A stretch of DNA of 33,200 nucleotides, taken from the IMG/VR virus record IMGVR_UViG_3300031951_000717, positions 1-33,200 of that record; one strand, 5' to 3'. The first letter of the stretch is position 1. Every line of letters begins with the position of its first letter. A model generated the notes under the pieces. The model searched no databases, was not told where the DNA came from, and saw only the letters and a program-made list of their open reading frames with translations. Both the position numbers and the translations under genes were made by a program. Shown piece after piece: positions 12,307-22,332 of this stretch. Origin of the DNA: a virus.

Positions 12307-14193
12307 ATGACGTTCGAAAAGGGGGCAACTAACCCCAAGACGGCTAAGACAAATGAAGCCAAAGAGCAGGTGCTTATGCTGGTGGCTGAGGGTATGTCCC
12401 TCGCCAAGGCAATGGAGAAGGTGGGCTCGAAGCCCGATACCGCTCGCATCTGGATATACCGAGATGCAGATTTTGCCCGTAAGTTGGAGCAAGCCAAAGA
12501 GGATGCTAAGAGCAACTCTATCAAAGCCCTTGGTATCCCCAAGGAAGATATTACCTTTGCCCAGTTCTCTGAGATGTTCTTAGGCTCCCGAGTCTTCCCA
12601 CATCACCAGGACTGGATTGACCTCATTGAGGGAAAAGAACCTTCGTGGCTCCACCCCTCTATGACCTATGACCCAGGGGACCAGACTAGACTGCTAGTCA
12701 ATGTGCCCCCTGAGCATGCTAAGTCCACCGTCGTCACGGTGAACTACTCGACCTACCGTATCGCCATCAACTCTAACGTCCGCATCATCGTGGTCTCTAA
12801 GACGTTGAACAAAGCACGTGAGTTTGTGTACTCAATTAAAAATAGGTTGTCCCACCCTCGTTACGCCAAGATGCAGAATGCGTTCGGTCCTGAAGGCGGT
12901 TGGAAGGGTGACGCAGATACCTGGCGTGTAGATACCGTCTACCTTGGTGGCGATGCGCGTGATTCATCTGAGAAGGACCCGACTATCCAAGCCCTAGGTA
13001 TGGGTGGACAGATTTACGGTGCTCGTGCAGATTTGATTATTTTGGACGACTGCATTACTACGGCTAACGCCCATGAGTATGAGAAGCAGATTAACTGGCT
13101 CCAGAAGGAAGTTATTACCCGTCTGGGCAAGAACGGTAAGTTGCTTATTGTGGGCACGCGAATTGCCCCTACAGATTTCTATAAAGAGTTACGTGACCCG
13201 AAGTACTGGTCTAACGGTAAGAGCCCATTTACCTATATGGGTATGCCCGCAGTCCTTGAGTACAAAGAGAAGGTTGAAGACTGGGTGACCCTATGGGGTC
13301 GTTCTGATATTCCTTGGGACGGGGATGAAGATACTCCAGATGCAGATGGTCTATATCCCAAGTGGAATGGCGAAGCCCTTAATAAGAGACGTGGTGAAGT
13401 TACCGCTTCTACTTGGGCGCTTGTCTACCAGCAAGAGGATGTGACTGAAGATGCAATCTTCTCAGCACCTTTGGTGCAAGGCTGTGTCAACGGTATGCGC
13501 AAGCGCGGTCCGCTTGACCCAGAGAGGCTTGGACATCCTAGCCGTGTCAGTGGCTATACCATTATTGGTTTTGACCCTGCTATGACAGGTAACTCTGCAT
13601 TTGTAGTTATTACTTATAACTCAGCAGATAGCCGTATATATGTGCTTGACTGTATAAACATGTCGGAGCCTACACCAGCCAAGATTAGAAACACGATTGA
13701 AGAGTTGGTAGTTAAGTACCGACCTAACGAATTGCGTGTAGAGATTAACGCTCATCAGAAGGGCTATGCCCTAGATGATGACTTACGTAATTGGCTTGCC
13801 CAGTATGGTTGTGATTTAAAACCACACTTTACTGGCAAGAACAAATGGGACACAAACTTGGGCGTAGCATCTATGTCTACGTTCTTTGGAACCCTACGTG
13901 AAGGCAAGTTCCAAGATAACAACTCAATCGAGTTCCCATCTACTGAAGGTTCAGAGGGCATGAAGTCCTTGCTTCAGCAGTTGATGACTTGGAAACCTAA
14001 CACTAGAGGTAAGACCGACTGTGTGATGGCGCTTTGGTTTGCTGTATTGCGTGCCAAGGAATTAATGCAAGCGGCATCTTTTACCAGCCGCTACAAAGAA
14101 AACCGTTGGGCAACTAAAGCGCAACTATCAAAACGGCAAACAATTAACCTAGACGCTGCTTATCAAGAGCAGTGGCAAGAAACATTCGGATAG
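12307..14193 (+). CDS. terL: Terminase large subunit
   Basis: A 628-residue packaging motor. Residues 15-65 form a helix-turn-helix-like segment (VLMLVAEGMSLAKAMEKVG) that resembles a small-terminase DNA-binding domain fused to the front. The ATPase follows: Walker A-like NVPPEHAKST at 132-141, Walker B LIILDD at 243-248, coupling motif VGTR at 282-285. The RNase H-like nuclease comes last: IIGFDPAMTGNS with Asp423, RVEINAHQKG with Glu479, and KTDCVMALWF with Asp571. It cuts and translocates concatemeric DNA into the prohead through the portal. The ATG follows GGGGG at short spacing. No separate small-terminase gene is seen nearby; either the N-terminal domain replaces it or it lies outside the window. 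Confidence 0.95.
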   Translation: MTFEKGATNPKTAKTNEAKEQVLMLVAEGMSLAKAMEKVGSKPDTARIWIYRDADFARKLEQAKEDAKSNSIKALGIPKEDITFAQFSEMFLGSRVFPHHQDWIDLIEGKEPSWLHPSMTYDPGDQTRLLVNVPPEHAKSTVVTVNYSTYRIAINSNVRIIVVSKTLNKAREFVYSIKNRLSHPRYAKMQNAFGPEGGWKGDADTWRVDTVYLGGDARDSSEKDPTIQALGMGGQIYGARADLIILDDCITTANAHEYEKQINWLQKEVITRLGKNGKLLIVGTRIAPTDFYKELRDPKYWSNGKSPFTYMGMPAVLEYKEKVEDWVTLWGRSDIPWDGDEDTPDADGLYPKWNGEALNKRRGEVTASTWALVYQQEDVTEDAIFSAPLVQGCVNGMRKRGPLDPERLGHPSRVSGYTIIGFDPAMTGNSAFVVITYNSADSRIYVLDCINMSEPTPAKIRNTIEELVVKYRPNELRVEINAHQKGYALDDDLRNWLAQYGCDLKPHFTGKNKWDTNLGVASMSTFFGTLREGKFQDNNSIEFPSTEGSEGMKSLLQQLMTWKPNTRGKTDCVMALWFAVLRAKELMQAASFTSRYKENRWATKAQLSKRQTINLDAAYQEQWQETFG

Positions 14194-14201
14194 GAACTAA
14201 C

Positions 14202-14696
14202 ATGGCAGCACCACTCGTAGGAGCAGCAGCACTAGCCGCTGCTAAACTTGTAGCACGAAAGATGGCTAAGGACGCAGCAAAAAAGTCCGTTAAGAAAGCA
14301 ATTAAAACTGCTAAGAAGACTAAGCCACTTGCTGAACCTAAATCTGCTGTTCGCGTAAAGCCTGCGGCTAAACCAATTGGCAATCCTCCTAATAATGCAA
14401 AGGCTTGGGAAAGTGTTCTTTCTAGCGTTTCTCGTGGTGGTGTAGGTCGTACTGTTGGGAAGGCAAGAGATGCTCGTGTTGCAAATGCTGGCAAGCCAAA
14501 AGTTAATAAGCCTAAGGCTCGCAAGATGAACCAGAGCGAAATTAAAAAGTTTGAATCTAATATTGATAAACTTGTTTCAAAAGAAAAAATGTCTCGTGCA
14601 AAATTGGAAGAAGTTCCATCGGGAGTATCTGCTCGCTTTGCAGCAACTAATGCTCGCTTGGCAAAAGAAGCAGCAAAGAAAAAGAAGTCTAAGTAA
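14202..14696 (+). CDS. Basic Lys/Ala-rich protein with MAAPLVGAAALAAA N-terminus
   Basis: A 164-residue, strongly basic protein between terminase and portal. The first 20 residues are an Ala-rich amphipathic or membrane-active helix (MAAPLVGAAALAAAKLVARK), followed by long Lys/Ala-rich tracts (AAKKSVKKAIKTAKKTK), a Pro-rich linker and a Lys-rich end (AAKKKKSK). The frame is open from 14172, but AGGA precedes ATG 14202. The same N-terminal module starts the unrelated-length protein at 28697. The composition suggests a DNA-binding virion protein, which is inference. Confidence 0.8.
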   Translation: MAAPLVGAAALAAAKLVARKMAKDAAKKSVKKAIKTAKKTKPLAEPKSAVRVKPAAKPIGNPPNNAKAWESVLSSVSRGGVGRTVGKARDARVANAGKPKVNKPKARKMNQSEIKKFESNIDKLVSKEKMSRAKLEEVPSGVSARFAATNARLAKEAAKKKKSK

Positions 14697-14721
14697 TTTT
14701 TAATCAATCGTTAGGACAATA

Positions 14722-16467
14722 ATGTTAACAGTTAAGCAGATTGCGGCGCGTGTTGAGTCGCTTAAACACCGCGCACGCGAGCGCGATTCTAGACATGAAG
14801 ATGTCCTAGCAGTACGTCGTGGTCAAATTTCTAGCGTCTATCCTGACTTCTTTCCAGACGGAGTAGATGCAAACGTAGTAGCAAACTTTATTGACATTGT
14901 TGCACGCGACCTATCAGAAGTAATGGCTCCGCTTCCAGCGATTAACTGCTCTGCAATTAATCAAGTAGAAGATAAATCACGTAAGTTTGCCGATACACGT
15001 ACACGTATTGCTGCAAACTACTTCATCAATTCCGATTTACAGGTGCAGATGTATACTGGTGCAGACTGGTACATCACATTTGGTTTCGTCCCATTCATCA
15101 TAGAATTCGACGAAGAAGCAAAACTGCCACGCGTTCGCATAGAAAACCCTGTAGGTGCTTACCCAGAGTATGACCGCTATGGGCGTTGCATTGCTTTTGC
15201 TAAGAAATACCGCATGACAATGGCAGAGTTGGTTGCTCAGTTCCCTGAGCATGAGGCTGGCATTCTTGGTGATGATGGTTATGACCAGGATATGAACGGC
15301 TACCTAACTGTAATTCGATACTACGATAAAGAGCAGTCTGTAATTTATATTCCAGACCGCGGAAACTACGCAGTATCAACAGCGGAAAACCCACTAAAGA
15401 AGATGCTAGTCCATATCGCACGTCGTCCATCTGTAGATGGAGAGATGCGTGGACAGTTTGATGATGTACTTGGTATTCAGTTGCTTCGAAATCGTTTTGC
15501 ATTACTTGCAATGGAAGCAGCAGAGAAGTCAGTACAAGCACCGCTTGTCTTACCTAGTGATGTGCAGGAGTTTGAGTTTGGTGGCGACGGTGTCATCCGC
15601 ACAAACAATCCTGCTGGTGTTCGTCGTGTAGAACTTCCTATCCCTGCTGGTGCATTTAATGAACAGCAGATTCTACAAGGAGAACTGCGTACTGGAACGC
15701 GTTATCCAGAATCACGTACTGGTAATGTTGATGCGTCAATTATTACTGGTCAGGGTGTGCAAGCACTCATGGGTGGATTCGATACGCAAGTTAAATCTGC
15801 TCAGGCTATCTTTGCCTCAGCGCTTAAGAACGTTATCTCAATTTGTTTTGAGGTTGACGAATTAATATTTGACGAAAAGAAAACAATTCGTGGCGTAGAC
15901 GCTGGTGCTCCATATGCACTTGAGTACACACCATCTAAGAATATTAAGGGTGACTATTCTGCAGATGTTCGCTACGGCATGCTGGCTGGGCTTAACCCAG
16001 CACAGGGACTTATTTTTATGCTTCAAGCATTGGGTGGCGATTTAATTTCCGTTGACTTGGCTCAACGAGAAATGCCGTTTGGCATTAACGTCACACAGGA
16101 ACAAGAGAAGATTGAAGTTGAGAAACTTCGTAAGGCTCTCATTGGTTCACTACAAGCATATACACAAACAATTCCACAGATGGCTTCTCAGGGACAAGAC
16201 CCTCTACCTATCATTCAGAAGATTGCTATGGCAATCAAGGGACGTAAAGAAGGTAGACAGATTGAGGATGTTATTGAGGAAGTGTTTACACCAGAGAATC
16301 CCCCTGCTGGGACTCCAGTCGAGCAACCCGTCCCCTCTGCTCCTGGCGCTCCAGTAGGGGGCGCTCCTGCACAAGCACGACCAGATTTGCAAATGCTGCT
16401 TAGCCGTTTAGGTTCTGACGGTCAAGCATCAGGTTCAGCACAGATTAGACAACAACAAATAATTTAG
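14722..16467 (+). CDS. Portal protein
   Basis: A 581-residue protein directly downstream of the packaging genes, of typical portal length and build: an N-terminal helical region (VKQIAARVESLKHRARERDSR), a segment with VDANVVANFIDIVARDLSEV, a mixed alpha/beta core with a conserved-looking GADWYITFGFVPFIIEFDE, the RTGTRYPESRTGNVDASI region, and a Pro/Gln-rich C-terminus. Portals form the dodecameric ring at the head vertex that the terminase docks to. AGGA lies upstream of ATG 14722. Identification rests on gene order, length and the general pattern. Confidence 0.88.
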   Translation: MLTVKQIAARVESLKHRARERDSRHEDVLAVRRGQISSVYPDFFPDGVDANVVANFIDIVARDLSEVMAPLPAINCSAINQVEDKSRKFADTRTRIAANYFINSDLQVQMYTGADWYITFGFVPFIIEFDEEAKLPRVRIENPVGAYPEYDRYGRCIAFAKKYRMTMAELVAQFPEHEAGILGDDGYDQDMNGYLTVIRYYDKEQSVIYIPDRGNYAVSTAENPLKKMLVHIARRPSVDGEMRGQFDDVLGIQLLRNRFALLAMEAAEKSVQAPLVLPSDVQEFEFGGDGVIRTNNPAGVRRVELPIPAGAFNEQQILQGELRTGTRYPESRTGNVDASIITGQGVQALMGGFDTQVKSAQAIFASALKNVISICFEVDELIFDEKKTIRGVDAGAPYALEYTPSKNIKGDYSADVRYGMLAGLNPAQGLIFMLQALGGDLISVDLAQREMPFGINVTQEQEKIEVEKLRKALIGSLQAYTQTIPQMASQGQDPLPIIQKIAMAIKGRKEGRQIEDVIEEVFTPENPPAGTPVEQPVPSAPGAPVGGAPAQARPDLQMLLSRLGSDGQASGSAQIRQQQII

Positions 16468-16478
16468 AAGGGATAATC

Positions 16479-16724
16479 ATGGCAGCACGTAAGAAGCCAG
16501 TACGCAAAGCAAAAGTAGCAACCGTACTTAATGATGATTATTCTGCGCTAGAAAAACATTGCATTGCAATTAATGAATACTACAAAGCGCTACGCGTTGC
16601 AGGATTTTCAGAACCAATTGCACTATCAATGATTCAAGATGTTGAGTCTTACCCAGACTGGATTATTCCAGACCTACCAAACAAAATTGATAATATTCCA
16701 TACGACGATGAGGATGATGACTAA
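16479..16724 (+). CDS. Small hypothetical protein downstream of portal
   Basis: An 81-residue protein: a basic N-terminus (MAARKKPVRKAK), a helical core around YSALEKHCIAINEYYKALR and a very acidic C-terminus (YDDEDDD). AAGGGA lies six bases before the ATG. The core (FSEPIALSMIQ) fits the small proteins often found after actinophage portals, but I cannot give a function. Its TAA overlaps the next ATG as TAATG, so the two are co-translated. Confidence 0.78.
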   Translation: MAARKKPVRKAKVATVLNDDYSALEKHCIAINEYYKALRVAGFSEPIALSMIQDVESYPDWIIPDLPNKIDNIPYDDEDDD

Positions 16725-17149
16725 TGGCTGAAACAAGAGGCGGATACCGCAAGCCAGAAAACCCAGCACCTACATCAGGTCCTGGTGCGCTATCACAGCG
16801 CACAGATGGTGGACCAGCACAAGGCGCTAAGTATATGCCTGGTATGCCATATGGTGAAAACACAATGGCGCAGCAAACTGCAGCACCTATGTCTGGCGGA
16901 AGCCCAATGCCAAAAGCACCAGAACTTCCTACAATGCCATCAGTACTTTCATTGAATGCTCCAACAGAAAGACCAGATGAGCCACTAACTGCTGGATTAG
17001 ATATTGGTGCGGGTCCAGGTTCAGAAGCAATGCCTAATATGGGTAATCGTTCGCAGTCTTTAATTGACACTATTCGTTACCTAACACAGTTTGACCCATC
17101 GGGAGATGCGGAATTAATTTATAGGAAACTCACAGACCAGGGGTACTAA
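16724..17149 (+). CDS. Pro/Gly/Met-rich hypothetical structural protein
   Basis: A 141-residue protein that is low in complexity and probably disordered for residues 1-100 (GGYRKPENPAPTSGPGAL, MPGMPYGENTMAQQ), ending in a short helical segment SLIDTIRYLTQFDPSGDAEL. It is coupled at both ends by TAATG overlaps, between the post-portal gene and the giant protein. It may be an anchor or linker for the large protein that follows; no family recognised. Confidence 0.75.
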   Translation: MAETRGGYRKPENPAPTSGPGALSQRTDGGPAQGAKYMPGMPYGENTMAQQTAAPMSGGSPMPKAPELPTMPSVLSLNAPTERPDEPLTAGLDIGAGPGSEAMPNMGNRSQSLIDTIRYLTQFDPSGDAELIYRKLTDQGY

Positions 17150-20100
17150 TGCAATATCTAAAGCCAGTTGTTGCTGAAGTATCTCCTAATCTTTATACTG
17201 CTGCTAAGACTGCAAACTTAAAGCCTGGTGAAATTAATCAGGTAGAACAAATGAGTTATGCAATTAAGAAGCACCGTCAGTTAACAAAGATGGAAGGCGA
17301 CACTGCTCGCAAAGAGTTTGACCGCCTTGGTGGTAAAGCACAAGAGCAACTAAAGTTTCTATTTAAAGATGCTGACTATTTACAGCCAATGCCTACTGCT
17401 ACTGACAAAGTACAGGGTGTTCTTGGTGGTGCTCTAAAGGTTGCAGCAAGCCCATTGATTGGTCTATTCAAACTTGGTGGTCAATATAACCGACTTATCA
17501 ACACACCGTATAAGGTCGCTCGTCAGGTTGCACAAGGCGAAGATTTGTTTGATGGCAAGACATGGACTGATGCTTGGAATGGCACAGACATGTATGATGT
17601 CGGAGCACTAGATAAAGCAAAGAATTACTTTGGTAACGAAGATGTATTTGTTGCACAAGGATTACTAGATGGTAAAACTCCTGGAGAAATCCTTGAGTCA
17701 TATGGAAAGATTGACGAGAAGGTTCTCGCTTCAATTCAAAAAGCATATGATGATTCAAGTAACTTCAAACAGGTAATGGACAATGTTAAGTTTGCCCAGA
17801 TTAGCCCAGGTCGTGACCTTGTTCGTATGATGGCTACAAAGCCACCAAAGGGTGGCGGACCTACATATGACTATGTAAATAACCAAGAGAATAAAATCTC
17901 TGGAACTGTAGACTTTATTTACCAGATTGCTATTGACCCACTTACCTGGCTTACAGGTGGTCTCAGCAAGGGTGTCACTAAAGGTGAGCGAATTAAGAAC
18001 AGCATTCTTAAGGCTGTTGATAACGGTATCCCAGTTGAGCGTGCAGTAGAGACTGCATTTAAAACTGAACCTAAGTTAGTAAAACTTTGGGAAGAAGACC
18101 TTGGACCAGCAATCAAGAAGTATGATGAAGCAACTGGTGCTGCTAAGGCTGAAGCATTTAGAGAAATCTCTACTAACTTTCCTGGATACGCAGACCGTCA
18201 GGCTGTAGAAGTTCTTGCACGTGGAAAAGTATTTAGCGCTAAGGGCGCACAGGATTACTTTGAAGGTGCTTCTAACCTGCACCTAATGATGTCTGGTCGC
18301 GTTGACGGCATGACTTACATGCGTAACGGTGTCGTTACTGCTAAGAAGCGTCGCTTGCTTGGTGAAGAATTTTCTAAGTATCTTGATGGTGTATTTAACA
18401 ATACATCTAAAACCACATTTGCTGGTGCTGGTCGTTCTGCTGAAGAAGTAGATAAGGCTATGGAGCCAGTAATAAAGGCTTTCTTAAATCCAGAAGATAC
18501 AATGAAGCGTCTGACAAGTCCAGACAAAGCAGACTTTGGAGTTGTGCTAGAAGCAAACAAGGAGATTAAACGCTGGAAGCGTATTGGTCAACTTGCTTCT
18601 CGCTCTCCTGCTGGAGCAGAAGTACGCACAGGTCGTAATGCAATTACTACTGCTGCTAATTTTACTGCTCGTGCTCGTCTATTACTACCACGTGATATGG
18701 CTGAAGCCCTTACTGTTAAGTTTCTAGCATCTAGTGCTGACGAACAATATGTAATTTTGCGTAACCTTGATGCATCTACTATGTACTCAATGGGTCTTGG
18801 CGGAGAAATCCGTGGAGAAGAACTCATTGAGAAGACATTGCTTAACAAGTATGGAACAACATCTGGCTTTGCTACTAAAAAAGAATCCAGAGTTAACCCA
18901 GAACACGCTAAACTTATGCCTGAAGGTGCAATTAAGCAGAACGAAAACGGTTTATACCTTGACGGCATTGGTCCAATCCATGCATACCAGTCAACATATG
19001 CTGTAGGTTCATTGCCTTATGACGAGATTGGCTCCATGATTTGGAGCATTAAGTCAAGTCGTGACGGAATCTCTAAGAAGAACTTAATTTATGCAGTTGG
19101 TGGTGCCACACAGGGTTCATTCTCAAAGAAGATAGTGGATGCTTGGTCTATCTTGACCCTATTCCCGCGTCTTGGTATCCGTTCTGCTATTGATGAAGCA
19201 ACAATGTTTGTTCTTGCTGCTCCTTCACGTGACCTTCGTGCTTTTGCACTTGGCACTGGTCGCAAGATGGCTAACTTTACTAGAACATTTACAGGTTCAA
19301 GAGAAGCAACTGGACCAATTCGTGCTGGATTGCAAAAGGTACTCAATAAAACTGGGGCTAAAGTTCCAGCAGTTAAGGCAATCGGGCAGCGAACTAAGAT
19401 TAATTCAGAAGAAGCGCTAACAGTTGCTGCTCGTGTTGATGCTATTGAGCGTTTGGCTAAATCATTAGATATTGATTCTGCCCTTCTTACAAATATGGAG
19501 AAGCGTGAAGTAATTGTAGACGAAGTTATGTCTATGTATAGCCGATACATTGATGCAGACTCTGCTGAGTATCTACGTCAAGCATTTATCCACCAGCCAG
19601 AGGCTTTGTACTCTGCTGCTAACTCTGTAGTTGGTCGAAGTGGTTTGTCTGGACAGTACGGTGAAGAAGTTCAGCGTGCAATTCTTACCCCATCTCAATT
19701 AAGTCTTGCAATGGATGAGACTGGTGTTAAATTAAATGCAGTATCAAAGGATATTGATATTGCTACGCTCACCGAGCGTGAGGCAACTCTTGTTCACTTT
19801 GAAAAGTTTGTAAAGCAGTTTGTTGGCAACAAGTTTGTTGTTAACGAAACAACAATTATTAACCCAGCAGAAACATTCTTTAGATACGAAGGGTTTAGAC
19901 CTGGAGTAATTGACCCTAAGACTGGCAAAGAGATGCTTGAACTTGCTCTCGATGACTCAATGATGAAACTTGGGTACAGTTTTAACGGACTATCTGGTGT
20001 ATGGGAAAAGGGAACAGGTAATGCTGCTAAGATTGCAGATGAATTCTTAGAAGCAAGTGCTAACACAGTATTCCAGCGTGCTAAGGGATACTCAGATGCT

Positions 20101-22332
20101 GATATTACCCGCATTCAACTTAGCCGTATGTTCAATGATATGTATGAAACCTTTAGCGGTGGAGTAGATAACTTTAATGAGAACCTATGGAATCTAATTA
20201 AACAGAATCTTCGAGAGATGAAGACTGATTTGAAGCGCACACCTACTTGGAATCAGGCTATTGCGAAGATTAGCCTAGATGATTTTGCAGATGCAACTGA
20301 TGGTTTCCGTATTACTGGAACCGTTGCTAGCGAACTAGGTGTTGGCAACTATGCTGATACCGAGAATCTATTCAAGCGTTTAGGTAACGGCGCAATGGAT
20401 ATGATGGATAAGCAGGTTACTGGTATCTTCCGTCAGCCAGCAGTTATGGTTGCATATACTGGTCTGCGCAAGAAGTATGCTGGACTAGAGCGTGAATTCG
20501 CTCGCCAGCAATATGATGTACTGTCAGGTGGAGTATTTAAGAATACTCTTCCAGAAGCAAAGAAGTTAGAACTTAAGAAGCAAGCAGATGATATTGCTGA
20601 GAAGCGATTTACTGAACTTGCTACACGTGAGGCTGCAGATACAATCCTAAAGTTTGCAGATAACCCAGCAATTCGCTCCAACTTTGCTTTCTCGGCAAGA
20701 ACTATTGGTCGTTATTATCGTGCAACAGAAGATTTCTACCGCCGTATTTACCGTTTAAAGGATGTATCTCCACGTGTTCTATACCGTATGCGCCTAGCGC
20801 ATCTTGGTCTAGATGCTACTGGTATGGTTCATTACGACCAGGACAACGAGCCATACGTAATGATGCCTATGGATGATATTCTTTTTAAGGCTACAGATAC
20901 AACTGTTCGTGTATTAACTGGTAAGAGTGGATACTCACAGCCACAGTTTAATGAGTTTACTCTTAAGTTGCGTATGGTTAACCCATCATTCTCACAAGAT
21001 GCTGGTACTCCTACAATCTCTGGACCTATTGCTGGTCTAGGGGTAATTACATTTAAAAACATTCTTGGCTCTGTTCCAGGTTCATTACCGTTTATTGGTG
21101 AGAAGATTGACCCAACACTTGAGCAGACAGCAGAAGCAATAGATACATTTGCTCTAGGTAATCTTGGCGATAACATAGATATTAGAAGGGCTATTGTTCC
21201 TTCAAGCCTACAACGCATCTGGTCGATACTTCCATTTGATGAGAAGAACCGACAAGAGGTAACAGCAGCACAGCAGGCTATGGCTTATAATGCTGCTAAT
21301 GGTCGCTTCTTAGACCCTAACTCTACAGAAGAAGAGAAGAACGAATACCTAAAGAACATTCGCATCTCTGCTCATAACGTTATTGCTTTGCGTAATATAC
21401 TTGGTTTGATTTCTCCAGTTGCCCCTACAATGCAGGACAGCAAGGGTATTCCAGATTACATAAAAGATACAGGTATCACAAGCCTACGTTCTGAGTTCTT
21501 TGATATTCTCAACAGTGTATCAAAGATGAATCAGGGCGATGTAGATGACCCATATGAGTTGGCTTTATCTACATTTACTGGTAAGTATCCAGGCAAACTA
21601 ATCTATACAGTATCTCCAACAGAAAAAGGCTCTAAGGTAGTTATTAAGAATACCGAGGGTCTTAAGAACTGGGCTATTAAAAACAAGGGTTTGATTAGTA
21701 CATACGGTGAAGCAGCATATATCTTTGCTCCGCAGGTCGGAGAGTTTAATGCTGGCACATACAACTGGTTAAAGGCTGCAGGTCTCATTGAGACCAAGAC
21801 GCTTGAAAAGTACTACCAAGACCTTATGGTTGCTGAAGATAAGAATACTTATTATCAGATTGGCAAGCAGGAGAAAGAAACCCTTGCTAATGAATCAGAC
21901 CCTCAGATTAGAACACAGATTATTAAGCAGGCAACTGCAGCGCGTGACGCTCTGAAGGCTGCTAATCCGCTATTGAATCCAGCGCTTATTGGCGAAGGTA
22001 ACAATATTGGTGATGAAGAAGTAATGCTTGGTCGCGTAGAGGAAATGATTGGCAATCCAAATACACCAGTCGAGGCTGCTACTCGTAAGAGAATGAGCAC
22101 TGCTATTCGTCTAATGCGTGAGTACATAGCATTTGTACGTAACCCAGATATGGGCAATATTATTAATGGAACAGAACTAAAGGCTGAAAGAAAAAGACAA
22201 GTAGAAGCACAACTTAAAGAACTAACTACTGGAGACCCTTACATAACTGAGGCTAACCGAGCAATCTTTAGGTCAATACTTAACTTCTATTCGCGTGATT
22301 CTTACTTTGCATACAAGGAGTTAATGAGATAA
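17149..22332 (+). CDS. Giant virion protein, putative internal/ejection protein
   Basis: A 1727-residue protein, by far the longest in the window, between portal and scaffold. Most of it is helical and hydrophilic. Hydrophobic or amphipathic segments that could enter a membrane lie at about 88-111 (VQGVLGGALKVAASPLIGLF) and 665-695 (WSILTLFPRLGIRSAI). A segment near 1184 (RTIGRYYRATEDFYRRIYRL) and the NPYV/MP-type stretch that follows recall large structural proteins of other phages. I see no transglycosylase, protease or RNA-polymerase motif. By position and size it is best explained as an internal virion protein ejected into the cell, like T7 gp16 or N4 gp50 in concept, without claiming homology. 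Upstream and downstream joints are TAATG. Confidence 0.75.
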   Translation: MQYLKPVVAEVSPNLYTAAKTANLKPGEINQVEQMSYAIKKHRQLTKMEGDTARKEFDRLGGKAQEQLKFLFKDADYLQPMPTATDKVQGVLGGALKVAASPLIGLFKLGGQYNRLINTPYKVARQVAQGEDLFDGKTWTDAWNGTDMYDVGALDKAKNYFGNEDVFVAQGLLDGKTPGEILESYGKIDEKVLASIQKAYDDSSNFKQVMDNVKFAQISPGRDLVRMMATKPPKGGGPTYDYVNNQENKISGTVDFIYQIAIDPLTWLTGGLSKGVTKGERIKNSILKAVDNGIPVERAVETAFKTEPKLVKLWEEDLGPAIKKYDEATGAAKAEAFREISTNFPGYADRQAVEVLARGKVFSAKGAQDYFEGASNLHLMMSGRVDGMTYMRNGVVTAKKRRLLGEEFSKYLDGVFNNTSKTTFAGAGRSAEEVDKAMEPVIKAFLNPEDTMKRLTSPDKADFGVVLEANKEIKRWKRIGQLASRSPAGAEVRTGRNAITTAANFTARARLLLPRDMAEALTVKFLASSADEQYVILRNLDASTMYSMGLGGEIRGEELIEKTLLNKYGTTSGFATKKESRVNPEHAKLMPEGAIKQNENGLYLDGIGPIHAYQSTYAVGSLPYDEIGSMIWSIKSSRDGISKKNLIYAVGGATQGSFSKKIVDAWSILTLFPRLGIRSAIDEATMFVLAAPSRDLRAFALGTGRKMANFTRTFTGSREATGPIRAGLQKVLNKTGAKVPAVKAIGQRTKINSEEALTVAARVDAIERLAKSLDIDSALLTNMEKREVIVDEVMSMYSRYIDADSAEYLRQAFIHQPEALYSAANSVVGRSGLSGQYGEEVQRAILTPSQLSLAMDETGVKLNAVSKDIDIATLTEREATLVHFEKFVKQFVGNKFVVNETTIINPAETFFRYEGFRPGVIDPKTGKEMLELALDDSMMKLGYSFNGLSGVWEKGTGNAAKIADEFLEASANTVFQRAKGYSDADITRIQLSRMFNDMYETFSGGVDNFNENLWNLIKQNLREMKTDLKRTPTWNQAIAKISLDDFADATDGFRITGTVASELGVGNYADTENLFKRLGNGAMDMMDKQVTGIFRQPAVMVAYTGLRKKYAGLEREFARQQYDVLSGGVFKNTLPEAKKLELKKQADDIAEKRFTELATREAADTILKFADNPAIRSNFAFSARTIGRYYRATEDFYRRIYRLKDVSPRVLYRMRLAHLGLDATGMVHYDQDNEPYVMMPMDDILFKATDTTVRVLTGKSGYSQPQFNEFTLKLRMVNPSFSQDAGTPTISGPIAGLGVITFKNILGSVPGSLPFIGEKIDPTLEQTAEAIDTFALGNLGDNIDIRRAIVPSSLQRIWSILPFDEKNRQEVTAAQQAMAYNAANGRFLDPNSTEEEKNEYLKNIRISAHNVIALRNILGLISPVAPTMQDSKGIPDYIKDTGITSLRSEFFDILNSVSKMNQGDVDDPYELALSTFTGKYPGKLIYTVSPTEKGSKVVIKNTEGLKNWAIKNKGLISTYGEAAYIFAPQVGEFNAGTYNWLKAAGLIETKTLEKYYQDLMVAEDKNTYYQIGKQEKETLANESDPQIRTQIIKQATAARDALKAANPLLNPALIGEGNNIGDEEVMLGRVEEMIGNPNTPVEAATRKRMSTAIRLMREYIAFVRNPDMGNIINGTELKAERKRQVEAQLKELTTGDPYITEANRAIFRSILNFYSRDSYFAYKELMR

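Noticed and set aside
17149-22332. Virion RNA polymerase like N4 gp50 for the giant protein
   Set aside because: I looked for the T7-like polymerase motifs (metal-binding Asp motif, K-x-x-x-x-Y-G helix, HDS) and saw none in a plausible arrangement.
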